Shown here: positions 36,342 through 46,359 of the stretch, piece by piece
How positions within the stretch are numbered: the stretch's first letter is position 1
Layout: each line of letters opens with the position of its first letter
NCBI RefSeq assembly: GCF_001758195.1
Contig: NZ_MASR01000001.1
Span: 806,001 to 870,000 of the forward strand
DNA length: 64,000 nt
Reading direction: 5' to 3'
Source: Pseudohongiella acticola
GTDB lineage: Bacteria > Pseudomonadota > Gammaproteobacteria > Pseudomonadales > Pseudohongiellaceae
Notes under the pieces: model-generated
What the model was told of the DNA's origin: nothing
Database searches by the model: none
What the model saw: only the letters and a program-made list of their open reading frames with translations
Program-made: the position numbers and the translations under genes

Positions 36342-39300
36342 CTATCCTGTCGCTGGTCGGATACACCCGAGATCAACGCTTCAAGCTCATCGAGCCCTAC
36401 ATCCTCAAGAAAGGCCCCCAGGTCGTCGTCGGATGATGACTCGCCCGGAACAGCACGTTCACACAACACAGCCTGCTGGCGTGGTGTCGGTAGCTCAAAC
36501 ACATCCGCAACGGCCAGTGTCAAACCAAACTGGGTTTGTAGCACATCGACCAGTGTCAGCGCTTTAAGGCTGTGCCCGCCGACATCAAAGAAGTTGCTCT
36601 GGGGTCCAATATGCTCATGTGCAAGCACCTGTCGCCAGGCACTGATGATCTTTGTTTCGATCTCATCTGACACACCATCGTCAGGTGATGGCACGATACT
36701 AACCGGATCGGGTAACGCATTTCGGTCAACCTTGCCGTTAGCCGTCAGCGGCAGCGCATCCAACCAGACCGTATACGAAGGAATCATGTATTCTGGCAGT
36801 CGAGTCGCCAGCCAGGGGCGCCAGTGCGCAGGCGCAGCCGTTTCATCACCAATCAGGTAGGCGACCAGTTCTGTGCCATGTATATTTTCAATCGGCACAA
36901 CCAGAGCCTCCGAAACACTCTGGTGCTCTTCATGAGAGCGAGCAATTTCTTCGCATTCGACGCGGAATCCGCGCACCTGAACCTGCTGATCACTGCGTCC
37001 GAGATACACCAGGCCATGCTCAACACTGATATAACCGACATCACCCGACCAGTAACAGCGTTCGCCACCAGCAGCTTCCAGAACCGAAAACTTGCGGGGG
37101 TTCAATTCATCGCGATTAAGATAACCCATGCCTACGCCACTGCCACTGATCACGATTTCACCGGCAACGCCCGGCGGTTGCAGGCTGCCATTGCCGTCAA
37201 CAATCCAGACGCCGGTTTCCGGCAGCGGGCGGCCGACCAGATTGAGTCGCAAGCCACTGCTGATGTCAGCTTCGTCTACTTCCCGATAGGTCACATGCAC
37301 TGTGGTTTCCGTTATGCCATACATGTTGATCAGTTTCACGCGGCTGGTCGGGAATGTGTCGACCCAAGACGCCAGACGGCTGCTGACGAGCGAGTCGCCA
37401 CCAAAAATGACCATTCGCAGCGCGTCTAATTCCCGCACTGACCGCTTCAGGGCCACTCTGGAAAATTGATAAAAAGCCGCCGGCGTCTGATTTAATACCG
37501 TGACCTTGTGCCGCGCTACCAGGTCGACAAATTTTTCAATATTTCGCACCTCGTCTGCCGACGGTATCACTAGTGCGCCACCATTCAGCAGGGCACCGTA
37601 CATCTCCCACACAGAAAAATCAAAGCAGAATGAATGGGCCGCTGTCCAGATATCGTTGTGATCAAAATCGAAATCAAAGTCATCATTGCGCAGCAGGCGA
37701 ACAACGTTCTGATGCGAAATCTGGCAACCTTTAGGCTGGCCAGTGGAACCGGAGGTATAGATGACGTAAGCCGCGCTTTCCTGCCCGACTGTGGGCAGAT
37801 TTGGTCTTCCCGCAGAATCGGGTGCCGTGTCCGCAAGCGCAGCAATGTCTGCCATTGGCGAACCTAATGTCACCTCGGCCATGCCGGCAGCCGTCAGCAC
37901 CAACGCTGCCGAGCTGTCCTGCATAATAAAACGAAGCCGCACCTCAGGGTATACAGGATCCAGAGCAACGTAACTGCCACCTGCTGCCAGCACTGCCAAC
38001 ATGCCGACAATCATGTCGCGATTGCGGGGCAGCCAGAGTGCAACACGGCAACCGGGTACAAACGCGTCATTCTGCAGCAGACCCGCCGCCACCGATTGCA
38101 CCCGCGCCTGCAAATCAGCATGGCTGATACTGCCCACCTCATCATGTATGGCAGTGCGGTCACCGAAATTATCGACGGTATCGCAGTACAGGTCGTAGAG
38201 TGTCTGTTCCGAAGGGTAGTTCGACAGTCGCTGGTTCCATTGTTCAAACAACCAGCCACGATCTGCCTCAGTCAACAGATCAATGTTACCCAGGGCTTGC
38301 CCGGAACGTTGTTCCAGCACCCGCGACAGATGTACAAAATGTTCAGCAAGATGTTCAATCTGTGAGCAGGGGTAAACGCTAGAATCAAAAAGGAAGGTGG
38401 CCTCAAGAGACTCACCCGATGGCACAATCACCAGGTTCAGTGGCAAATCGGTACGTTCAAAAGCCCGAATATCGGAAATACTGATGCTGTCGTTGCTTTC
38501 GGGTGCTCCTGCCGCACCGCGCAATGAGGCATCCATTGGATAGTTTTCCAACACAATCAGGTGATCAAACAGTGGCTCACGCGCCTGCAAATCTGCGGCG
38601 GCATCCTTAATATCGGCCAGGCTGAGATATTCATGGCTACGACTGTTATTCGCCTGCTCCTGCACCAATGTCAGAGCATCATTGGCAGTGAGCGCCGCAT
38701 CCAGTTTAAAGCGTACCGGTACCGTATTAATAAAAAGTCCGACTGCGCGGTCAATACCGGCAACCTCAGGTGGTCTTCCGGAAACAACAGTGCCATAAAC
38801 AACATCGGTATTATTGCTAAACCTGGCCAGTAACACCGCCCAGGTCAGCCTGATGACACTGCTCAGAGTAGCATTCCGTGAAGCACCCCAGGCCTGCATG
38901 GCTGATGTCAGGTCCGCCGGCAACTGCACAGTATGCTGCCGAAGCTGGTAATCCGTGTCTTCCCTGCCCCCAGTCTGGCCTACCGGCAGCGTTGCAGCGA
39001 CCGGATCCGGCCAGGCGCGCAATCGGGTCGGACGTTCGACGCCAGCAAGCAATGTCGACCAGTATGCTAATGCACTGTTTTGGTCCTGACTGGCCAGCCA
39101 GTGAAAGTAGCGTTGATTCAGCCGATCGTTATCCATTGCCGATACATCCGCGATAACGGAGTGTGGCTCGAGGTAACTGGCCATTAAGCGTTCAAACAGA
39201 ATGCCGATGCACCAACCATCCATGATGAGATGATGATGGGTCCAGATAACATGAACTCTGCCAGCTTGCCCCGAACGTTGCTTCTGGTTTTGTTCTTGTG

Positions 39301-42300
39301 CTGTTTTAGAACGCTTTTTGGGTTTATCCAGACTAAATATCTGCACTCGCATCAAGGGCGGCTGCGAAATATCGAACTGCTGTTCCCTGTCCGCATCACA
39401 TGCCGCATCAATTGTTTGTTGCTGTGTATCGGGATTCTGATCACTGATGTCGTGAATCAGAACCGGCAATTTAACCTCATTCCGGATCAGCTGAGCCGTT
39501 CGACCCTCACTGCCAACGATAAACGACGCCCGTAGCAAGGGAAAGTCATCGAGCAAAGACTGGAACGCCGCTGCCAGTTTAGTCGCCACAACACCCTGCA
39601 GCCTGAAGTCCACCTGTTCCAGATAGGCCAGGTCTGTGGGACGGCTTCTGGCGTGGTATATCAGCCCGCTCTGCATCGCTGTCACCGGCACGATACTGGC
39701 GACATCCTGGCGATCAATAGCGTTGGTCTTCAACAGTCCAAGATAAGACTCCAACTGCCAGTCAGACTCAACAAAGTCTATGGGTGCAGGAAGCACAACA
39801 GCATCCAGAGAATTGCAATAATCGGCAAGCTCATGTGATCGCTGCTGGAATGTCATCAGTAGCCGCTTCAGCAGCTTAGCGTCGACGCACCCAGAATCTG
39901 CCGACATGGATACATGCAGGCCAGCGTCATCTGCAAAACAGACCAATTCCAGCGCAGGCATCAGACCAAGCTCGCCCAGCTGGTCTCCTGCAGGACTGTC
40001 CTCCAGAATAGCAAATTCCGTTCCCGGTTGATGACTGAAGCGCCCCAGATAATTGAACGCAAACTCTGGTGTCGTTGCTGTCAGGGCTTCATGTTCAACG
40101 ACATACCTGAGCACACCGTAACCCACTCCCTGCTCAGGCACCCTTCGCACTCGGTCACGGACACGTTCGATTTTCCACATCCAGTCTGCACCAGTGACCG
40201 AGCCAGACGTTTCGACAGTCAGAGGGTAGGCCGACGTCAGCCAGCCCAGTGTCGATGAAAAATCAGCATCAGTGTAAGTCTGTGCACGGCCATTTGACTC
40301 CATCAACACCGTGACAGTATCAAGGTCGCACACATTGGCGACAGCATCAGTGAATGCTGCCAGCAACAGGTCACTGCCTCTGCTGCGGAAAATGCGATGC
40401 CCGGTCACTAACAACGTTTCTGCTACGTCCGGCGCGAGACTCAAGGCCTGGCTCAATCGCTTGTTGAACTGTCGACTGGCATTGCCCGTCGGTTCAACAG
40501 CAAAGGCACGCCTGACGTTCGCCACCTGTGACTGCCAGAAAGGCGCTTCCAGTAGTGCTTTGTGCCGGGCTTCGTCACTGTGCAGAGCACTGGCAAACTG
40601 GCGCAGCGTGGCACCTTCGGGCAGTGTGCGTAAGGGGTTGTCAGCGACCATGTCCTGCCACAACAGTGCCCATTGAGACTGCAACACCTGCCAGGAAACG
40701 GCGTCGACGATGAAATGATGAAATACAACAAGCGCGCGCTGGGTCTGGGCCTTTTTCCGGTCTTTTTCCCGGTTTTTTTTCTGGGTCTGGCCCGACAGCA
40801 ACACAACCTTCATCAGGGGGCCGTTGTGCAGACTGATGTCCGCTCGTGCCGATACTGCAACAGCATCCAGATCAGTGACGTCGCCACTGTCATTTCCGCT
40901 ACAATGTACTAGCGCTTCTATTGGCAAAACATCGGTCTGCTTGCCCTGTCCCAGCGCAACCAGGGCGCAGGTTTCCTGAAATACCGAATGCTGACTTGCC
41001 CAGTGTCGGCATAGCAGGGTCAACTGTGCCAGTGTCATGGCTGCCGGCAAGTCCAGCCAGGCAGCCTGGGTAAAGGCATCCGGATTGCCATTGCAATTGG
41101 CATAGAACCAGCTCTGCATAGGCGTCGGCAGAATATTCTCGGCTGACGGCAACACGTTCAACGTCCTGCTGTCTTTCGACCTGATTCTGCGTGCGAGCTC
41201 CGACAATACCGGGGTACGAAACAGATCGTTTACATCAAGAACAAAGCCCGCCTCATTCAATCTTGATGCCAATACAATGGCCTGAATCGAGTCACCGCCG
41301 ATGTTAAAATAGTTATCGCTTGGTTTAAGGCCCGGGCGCGCCAGAATCTCCTGACAGTGTTGTAGTAATAGCCCCAGGTGGTTGCTGCCGGGTAAAACAT
41401 CAGTCGCCGCGGGTGTACCTTTTTCTGTCACGGCTCCCTCAGGCAGGTTCAATGCCTGGCGGTTCAGTTTGCCACTTGCAAGCGCCGGCAAGGTGTCGAC
41501 GAGGTGAAGGCTTACCGGCACCATCCAGGCAGGCAACTTCGCTTGCAATGCATCACGCCAACCGGAGGGCTCTGCGTCAGCAACAATCCATCCATGCAAG
41601 CTTGCGCTGGTGCCGTTGTCGACGACCCTGGTGGCAACTTCACTCAGCTTTAGCTCGCTACGTAGCGCGGCTTCCACGTCTTCCAGTTCGATGCGATAAC
41701 CATTAACCTTAACCTGGCTATCGTCACGGCCTCTGAATTGCAGTTCGCCGGTGTCCAGAATACGAACGACATCGCCTGTGTCATAGCAACGCATATTTTC
41801 CACTGCCGGCAGGCAGCGGAATTTACTCTGTGTTGCTGCGTCATCCCCGACATAACCTTTTGCCAGGCCGACACCGCTGACCCAGAGTCGCCCCCACACA
41901 CCCGTTGGTGCTGGCCGTTCGCGCTCGTCAAGAATATGAACCCGGGTATTAAATATCGGCCGGCCAATAGTGACACGTTCATCATCAGGCATCATTCGGG
42001 CTGCGCTGACTACAACACTGCACTCAGTAGGTCCGTATTCATTCCATAGTTCCACCGCGGGCGCACTGACAAAATGGGCCTGCATCAGGTCAATTGGCAA
42101 TTTCTCACCGGCCAGCGTAACAAATCTGAGCGAAGCCATATTCGGCGCAATCTGGTCAAGCAATACACGATAGAGCGTGGGCGTCAGTAGCATGGCACTG
42201 ACCCGATATTTTTCAATGGTTTCCCTGATGCGTTCAACAGATCGCTTGGACGCGGTATCAAGAATGATCAGCTTGCCACCGCTGAGCAGTGCGCTCAGGA

Positions 42301-45300
42301 TGTCTATCAGTGATGCATCAAAGCTCGGACTGGGCATCTGCAATGTTGTATCAGCAGGGCTCAGACGATAACTTCGAATTCGCCAGGCAACTGCATTGCC
42401 AATACCCGAATGCAGAATTTCCACGCCTTTGGGTTCACCGGTGCTACCAGAAGTAAAAATCACATAAGCCGGATCATCGACTTGCGGCGGCAACAGTGTC
42501 TGGTGCTGCGTTGTTGGCAGCGCGGCACTGTCAATGTCGACCATGGCAATGCATTCCACAGCATCATCGCCATCAAGCTCTGCAACAATGACGTGTCCTG
42601 TAGCGTAAAGCAGATGACGAGCGCCGCATTTCTGTACAATCTGTCGCAAGCGTTTCAGTGGTGTATCCGGAGTCACCGGCACATAAACCGCGCCCATGGA
42701 GAACAGCGCCAGCATGGCAACCATCAAATCGACGGAAGCATCCAGGTTCACCACAACCCGGTCGCCCGGCCTGACACCGTACAGGTTAAACAACGTGAAT
42801 GCGGTCTTCCTGACCTGTTCATCAACCTCTGCATAGGTCAGTTCGAGCTCGCCCTCGATCAGGGCAATATCATGTTTTCCCGCGGCAAGTTGCCAAAGCC
42901 ATTGACTCCAGATTGTTTCCGGCAATGGCTCCTTTGCCGCCAGTTTATTCTCGACGACTGCCAATGAGTCAGCGGTCCCAGGCACCTTGCTGGCTGCCTG
43001 CACCCAGTCAAGGAGCGTTTCGGCCTGACCGGTTACCAATGTTTCCAGCAAGCGCAGGTATTCAGTTAACCGGGTGCTCATGGTTGCGTCACTGAACAGG
43101 CTCTCTGCGTAGGCGCAATTGATCAGGATACTGTTTTCAGCCTCTATCAGGTCCATACTGATGTCGAACATTCCGGCGCCTTCGTACTGGCATAGCGTTT
43201 CGCCTGCGAAGGACCGGGTTTTGATGGTCCGCGATCCGGCATTCTCATAGGAGAACATGACATCAAACAAGGGATTTCGATTAGTGCCATGACTCACTTT
43301 CAAATCATTTAACACTGCACTAAACGGATAATCACTATGCTGTTGCACGTCAAACAGTCTGTCACGCACCTGTTTCAGGAAGTCTGTCACACTGTCCGAC
43401 TCGTCAACATCGGCCGGAAACGCCAGCGTGTTAACAAACATGCCGACCGCATTATCGGCGGCGGCATCCGGTCGTCCTGACGCAGGCAAGCCAACAATGA
43501 AATGTTGCTGACGCGTATAACGCCAGGTCCAGGCGACAAAAACCGCGAACAGGGCACCAAAGGTCGAAATACGGGTTTTCGAACAGAACTGGTGTAACGC
43601 CGCAGTGGCGTCGGGCTCCAGTTTCAGCGCGATGCGCTTACCGGCAAAGCTGGTTACCGGGGGTCTGTCATAATCCGGAGACAGGTCAAATTCATCCTGT
43701 GTCCCGATATAGGGAGACAGCGCGTCGCACCAGAATCTGGCATCTTGATTTGACTGCTCACCAACCAGGTATTGATCAACCGTATCGTGCACATGGCGAG
43801 CCTGGCTGCGCACAGGTTCAAGCCGTACGTCATCGTAGAGTGCGAGAATTTCCTGTAACACTACATTCATCGACAAACCGTCAGCCACAATATGATGCAC
43901 GTCCATCAGCAGCAGGTGGCTGCCGTCTTCTTCAGTCGCCAGGCCGACTCGCAATAAGGGTGGCTCCAGCAGATTAAAAGGCTGGATGTAGTCATCCAGC
44001 AGGGCATCTACCGTGGACGTCAGTGTCGCTGATTGTTTCAGCTCAATTCTATCAAGAAAGAAACGCGGCTCAGCCACGATGCGCTGATAGAACTCGCCAT
44101 CAACCACAACAAAGGCCGTACGCAGAGATTCATGGCGAATGATGACCTGATGAATGCAATCTTCCAGGCGGGCGGCATCCACACTTCCCTGCAGTCGCCA
44201 GGCGCCGGCAAGATGATAGGGTTTCTCGGCGCCGTCGCGTTGCGTTATTGCATAGAGTCGTTTCTGCACCGAAGACATCGGCACATACTGTCGCCGCAAT
44301 TTTTCCGCACGAAACCCGAAGCCACCGGCGCGTAGCGATTCCACGGCATAAGCGACGGCCGCAAACAACTGGTCTGCATCAGACTGAGTATGCTCTGTCG
44401 ACAAATTGGCTACATGCAATTCCCAGGTATAGATGCCCTTTTCCAGCAGCAGGTAGAAAAACAGTTCCAGTTCCAGTGACGAAGCATAACTTTCAAATTT
44501 AAACTGCGTGCCGAAGTAGGTAAGCCTTAGCGGCACGGCATTACGTTCGAACCAGACATTGATACGGTCTGCCAGTTGAATCATCCGCATCCGGCTGGTG
44601 TCGAACAGACCCGGATTGCCTTCGATGTGATCAAGAACGGCGGATGCGGCAGCCAACGCGACCGGATGTTTGTTGTGGGTCCCCCCGGTTGCAATGGAAT
44701 CCGCCAGCGGGGCACTGTCATCGCCATAGCGCCAGACACCGCCATCTATCCATTGCATCAGGTCTGCATTGCCCGCGATGACACTCAACGGATAACCACC
44801 ACCAATGATCTTGCCGTAGGTAGACAGATCAGACTTTACACCGAACCATTCCTGCATGCCTCCGGCTGCCTGACGAAAGCCATTGACCATTTCATCAAAG
44901 ATCAGAGGTATGTCCAGCTCGGTACACAGGGCGCGCAACTGACGCAGGAAACGCTGTGGCTGCAGCGCCGGATTGCGGCTCTGTACCGGTTCCACCAGCA
45001 CGCCCGCCAATTGATCGCCCATCGCCCTGATGCGATCAAGGGATTCGGGCGCATCATAGTCCAGCACCACCAGGTCGCTGACCATGCCCTGTGTCAAGCC
45101 AGGCGACATGGGTACGGCGCCGTTTTCTCCCTGAGCTGCCAATACATCGCTGCAAATACCATGATAGGCACCCGCAAACATCACGACTTTTTCACGCGCG
45201 CGTGCCGCACGCACCAGTCGCAGCGCCAGCATGACAGCATCAGAACCGGTGACAAAAAATGCAGCTCGCTGATGACCGGTCAGGGCGCACACTCTGCGGG

Positions 45301-46276
45301 CGACCTCAGGCGCCAACCGCGACTGCGGCCCCAACGCCAGATTCTGTGTCAGCTGTGCCTGCACCGCCCTGTCAATAAACGCCGGTGAATGGCCAAAATA
45401 ATGCACGCCCATTCCCATCGCGATATCGACATACTCGTTACCGTCAACATCAGTAAATCGGGAGCCCGATGCCGTGGCACAGACTACCGGGAACCGTAGT
45501 TCTTTCAGATCCTGTTTGAACTGCAGAGAATATTTCCAGTCAGCAAGCCAGGTCTTGCCTTCTTCCGCCATCTGTTTGCTGCGCTGACAACGTTGCGAAA
45601 GCCGTGACACCAGCTCGGTCACAAATGTTTGTTGCTGTTCAGTCAAGGACGCCTTCTGCGTCTCAATGCCGCTGAACTTTTTACGTGTATCTAGCGCGTC
45701 ACTGTGTTCCTGACCCGATTGTGAAGCCGGGGATTGAGTCGCGGCAACAGACTTACCCATGGCATTCGGCGCCCCCCCCTCCGGCACGTTCGTGGCGCCC
45801 GCGGCGACCCCATTCAGGTAGCGACGCATCAACGCCATATGAGCTGACATCACTGTATTGATATCAGCAGCCTTGGTCGGGTCGAATGTTGTACTGATTG
45901 ACGCAGTGGCTGACACGGGTGCTGTCACTGACCGGGCGACGGTCTGCGCTGCAAATGACTGTTGCGATAGCGCAGGGTCAGACTCGGTATCCGCTACCGG
46001 GGGCTGTTCAGAACCCTGCTCCAATGCCTGGGGCTGCCCGTGTATGCTCAGGTAATCTGCCAGTGCCCGCAGATTGGACAACTCATCATAAAAACGTTTC
46101 ATGGAAATATCGACGCGATACTGACTTTCAAGCACCCGCCCGATGCGGACGAACATCAGCGAATCGAGTCCAAGATCCAGCAGGTCGGTATCCGGCCCCA
46201 GGTCGCTGCGACTGACACCACTGATCGATTCGATAATCTCAGCGATGGCGTCCAGTGTTGATTGTGTATTGGGCAT
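36338..46276 (-). CDS. NRPS1: ACP-aminotransferase-C-A-PCP-E-C-A-PCP
   Basis: The start is taken as the ATG at 46276 (3312 residues); a TTG nine codons upstream at 46303 is possible and neither has a good ribosome-binding site. Domains: ACP (Ser ~39, GLDSLMF), class III PLP aminotransferase (240-640, Lys in STYGKIIGGGYPLS), C (655-1090, HHIVADG), A (1130-1620), PCP (~1662, GGDSI), E (1720-2160, HHFIVDAVSW, FNYLG), C (2180-2640, HHHLIMDGW), A (2690-3180), PCP (~3234, GGHSL). Aligned to GrsA, the A codes are DAILTAEVVK (closest to Tyr codes) and DFWNIGMVHK (the exact Thr code). The ACP-AMT start mirrors McyE/mycosubtilin-type beta-amino acid formation. Lys-rich inserts precede the HHxxxD motifs of E and the second C. 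The acidic C-terminus may dock NRPS2. Confidence 0.93.
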   Translation of the reverse strand: MPNTQSTLDAIAEIIESISGVSRSDLGPDTDLLDLGLDSLMFVRIGRVLESQYRVDISMKRFYDELSNLRALADYLSIHGQPQALEQGSEQPPVADTESDPALSQQSFAAQTVARSVTAPVSATASISTTFDPTKAADINTVMSAHMALMRRYLNGVAAGATNVPEGGAPNAMGKSVAATQSPASQSGQEHSDALDTRKKFSGIETQKASLTEQQQTFVTELVSRLSQRCQRSKQMAEEGKTWLADWKYSLQFKQDLKELRFPVVCATASGSRFTDVDGNEYVDIAMGMGVHYFGHSPAFIDRAVQAQLTQNLALGPQSRLAPEVARRVCALTGHQRAAFFVTGSDAVMLALRLVRAARAREKVVMFAGAYHGICSDVLAAQGENGAVPMSPGLTQGMVSDLVVLDYDAPESLDRIRAMGDQLAGVLVEPVQSRNPALQPQRFLRQLRALCTELDIPLIFDEMVNGFRQAAGGMQEWFGVKSDLSTYGKIIGGGYPLSVIAGNADLMQWIDGGVWRYGDDSAPLADSIATGGTHNKHPVALAAASAVLDHIEGNPGLFDTSRMRMIQLADRINVWFERNAVPLRLTYFGTQFKFESYASSLELELFFYLLLEKGIYTWELHVANLSTEHTQSDADQLFAAVAYAVESLRAGGFGFRAEKLRRQYVPMSSVQKRLYAITQRDGAEKPYHLAGAWRLQGSVDAARLEDCIHQVIIRHESLRTAFVVVDGEFYQRIVAEPRFFLDRIELKQSATLTSTVDALLDDYIQPFNLLEPPLLRVGLATEEDGSHLLLMDVHHIVADGLSMNVVLQEILALYDDVRLEPVRSQARHVHDTVDQYLVGEQSNQDARFWCDALSPYIGTQDEFDLSPDYDRPPVTSFAGKRIALKLEPDATAALHQFCSKTRISTFGALFAVFVAWTWRYTRQQHFIVGLPASGRPDAAADNAVGMFVNTLAFPADVDESDSVTDFLKQVRDRLFDVQQHSDYPFSAVLNDLKVSHGTNRNPLFDVMFSYENAGSRTIKTRSFAGETLCQYEGAGMFDISMDLIEAENSILINCAYAESLFSDATMSTRLTEYLRLLETLVTGQAETLLDWVQAASKVPGTADSLAVVENKLAAKEPLPETIWSQWLWQLAAGKHDIALIEGELELTYAEVDEQVRKTAFTLFNLYGVRPGDRVVVNLDASVDLMVAMLALFSMGAVYVPVTPDTPLKRLRQIVQKCGARHLLYATGHVIVAELDGDDAVECIAMVDIDSAALPTTQHQTLLPPQVDDPAYVIFTSGSTGEPKGVEILHSGIGNAVAWRIRSYRLSPADTTLQMPSPSFDASLIDILSALLSGGKLIILDTASKRSVERIRETIEKYRVSAMLLTPTLYRVLLDQIAPNMASLRFVTLAGEKLPIDLMQAHFVSAPAVELWNEYGPTECSVVVSAARMMPDDERVTIGRPIFNTRVHILDERERPAPTGVWGRLWVSGVGLAKGYVGDDAATQSKFRCLPAVENMRCYDTGDVVRILDTGELQFRGRDDSQVKVNGYRIELEDVEAALRSELKLSEVATRVVDNGTSASLHGWIVADAEPSGWRDALQAKLPAWMVPVSLHLVDTLPALASGKLNRQALNLPEGAVTEKGTPAATDVLPGSNHLGLLLQHCQEILARPGLKPSDNYFNIGGDSIQAIVLASRLNEAGFVLDVNDLFRTPVLSELARRIRSKDSRTLNVLPSAENILPTPMQSWFYANCNGNPDAFTQAAWLDLPAAMTLAQLTLLCRHWASQHSVFQETCALVALGQGKQTDVLPIEALVHCSGNDSGDVTDLDAVAVSARADISLHNGPLMKVVLLSGQTQKKNREKDRKKAQTQRALVVFHHFIVDAVSWQVLQSQWALLWQDMVADNPLRTLPEGATLRQFASALHSDEARHKALLEAPFWQSQVANVRRAFAVEPTGNASRQFNKRLSQALSLAPDVAETLLVTGHRIFRSRGSDLLLAAFTDAVANVCDLDTVTVLMESNGRAQTYTDADFSSTLGWLTSAYPLTVETSGSVTGADWMWKIERVRDRVRRVPEQGVGYGVLRYVVEHEALTATTPEFAFNYLGRFSHQPGTEFAILEDSPAGDQLGELGLMPALELVCFADDAGLHVSMSADSGCVDAKLLKRLLMTFQQRSHELADYCNSLDAVVLPAPIDFVESDWQLESYLGLLKTNAIDRQDVASIVPVTAMQSGLIYHARSRPTDLAYLEQVDFRLQGVVATKLAAAFQSLLDDFPLLRASFIVGSEGRTAQLIRNEVKLPVLIHDISDQNPDTQQQTIDAACDADREQQFDISQPPLMRVQIFSLDKPKKRSKTAQEQNQKQRSGQAGRVHVIWTHHHLIMDGWCIGILFERLMASYLEPHSVIADVSAMDNDRLNQRYFHWLASQDQNSALAYWSTLLAGVERPTRLRAWPDPVAATLPVGQTGGREDTDYQLRQHTVQLPADLTSAMQAWGASRNATLSSVIRLTWAVLLARFSNNTDVVYGTVVSGRPPEVAGIDRAVGLFINTVPVRFKLDAALTANDALTLVQEQANNSRSHEYLSLADIKDAAADLQAREPLFDHLIVLENYPMDASLRGAAGAPESNDSISISDIRAFERTDLPLNLVIVPSGESLEATFLFDSSVYPCSQIEHLAEHFVHLSRVLEQRSGQALGNIDLLTEADRGWLFEQWNQRLSNYPSEQTLYDLYCDTVDNFGDRTAIHDEVGSISHADLQARVQSVAAGLLQNDAFVPGCRVALWLPRNRDMIVGMLAVLAAGGSYVALDPVYPEVRLRFIMQDSSAALVLTAAGMAEVTLGSPMADIAALADTAPDSAGRPNLPTVGQESAAYVIYTSGSTGQPKGCQISHQNVVRLLRNDDFDFDFDHNDIWTAAHSFCFDFSVWEMYGALLNGGALVIPSADEVRNIEKFVDLVARHKVTVLNQTPAAFYQFSRVALKRSVRELDALRMVIFGGDSLVSSRLASWVDTFPTSRVKLINMYGITETTVHVTYREVDEADISSGLRLNLVGRPLPETGVWIVDGNGSLQPPGVAGEIVISGSGVGMGYLNRDELNPRKFSVLEAAGGERCYWSGDVGYISVEHGLVYLGRSDQQVQVRGFRVECEEIARSHEEHQSVSEALVVPIENIHGTELVAYLIGDETAAPAHWRPWLATRLPEYMIPSYTVWLDALPLTANGKVDRNALPDPVSIVPSPDDGVSDEIETKIISAWRQVLAHEHIGPQSNFFDVGGHSLKALTLVDVLQTQFGLTLAVADVFELPTPRQQAVLCERAVPGESSSDDDLGAFLEDVGLDELEALISGVSDQRQDS

Positions 46277-46359
46277 AGTGTCAGCTACCAGTTCAGTGTT
46301 CAAACATCGTGCTCAAGGTCGAGCCAGGTTCGTCTATTCAGTTCGGTGAAGCCGGGTTG

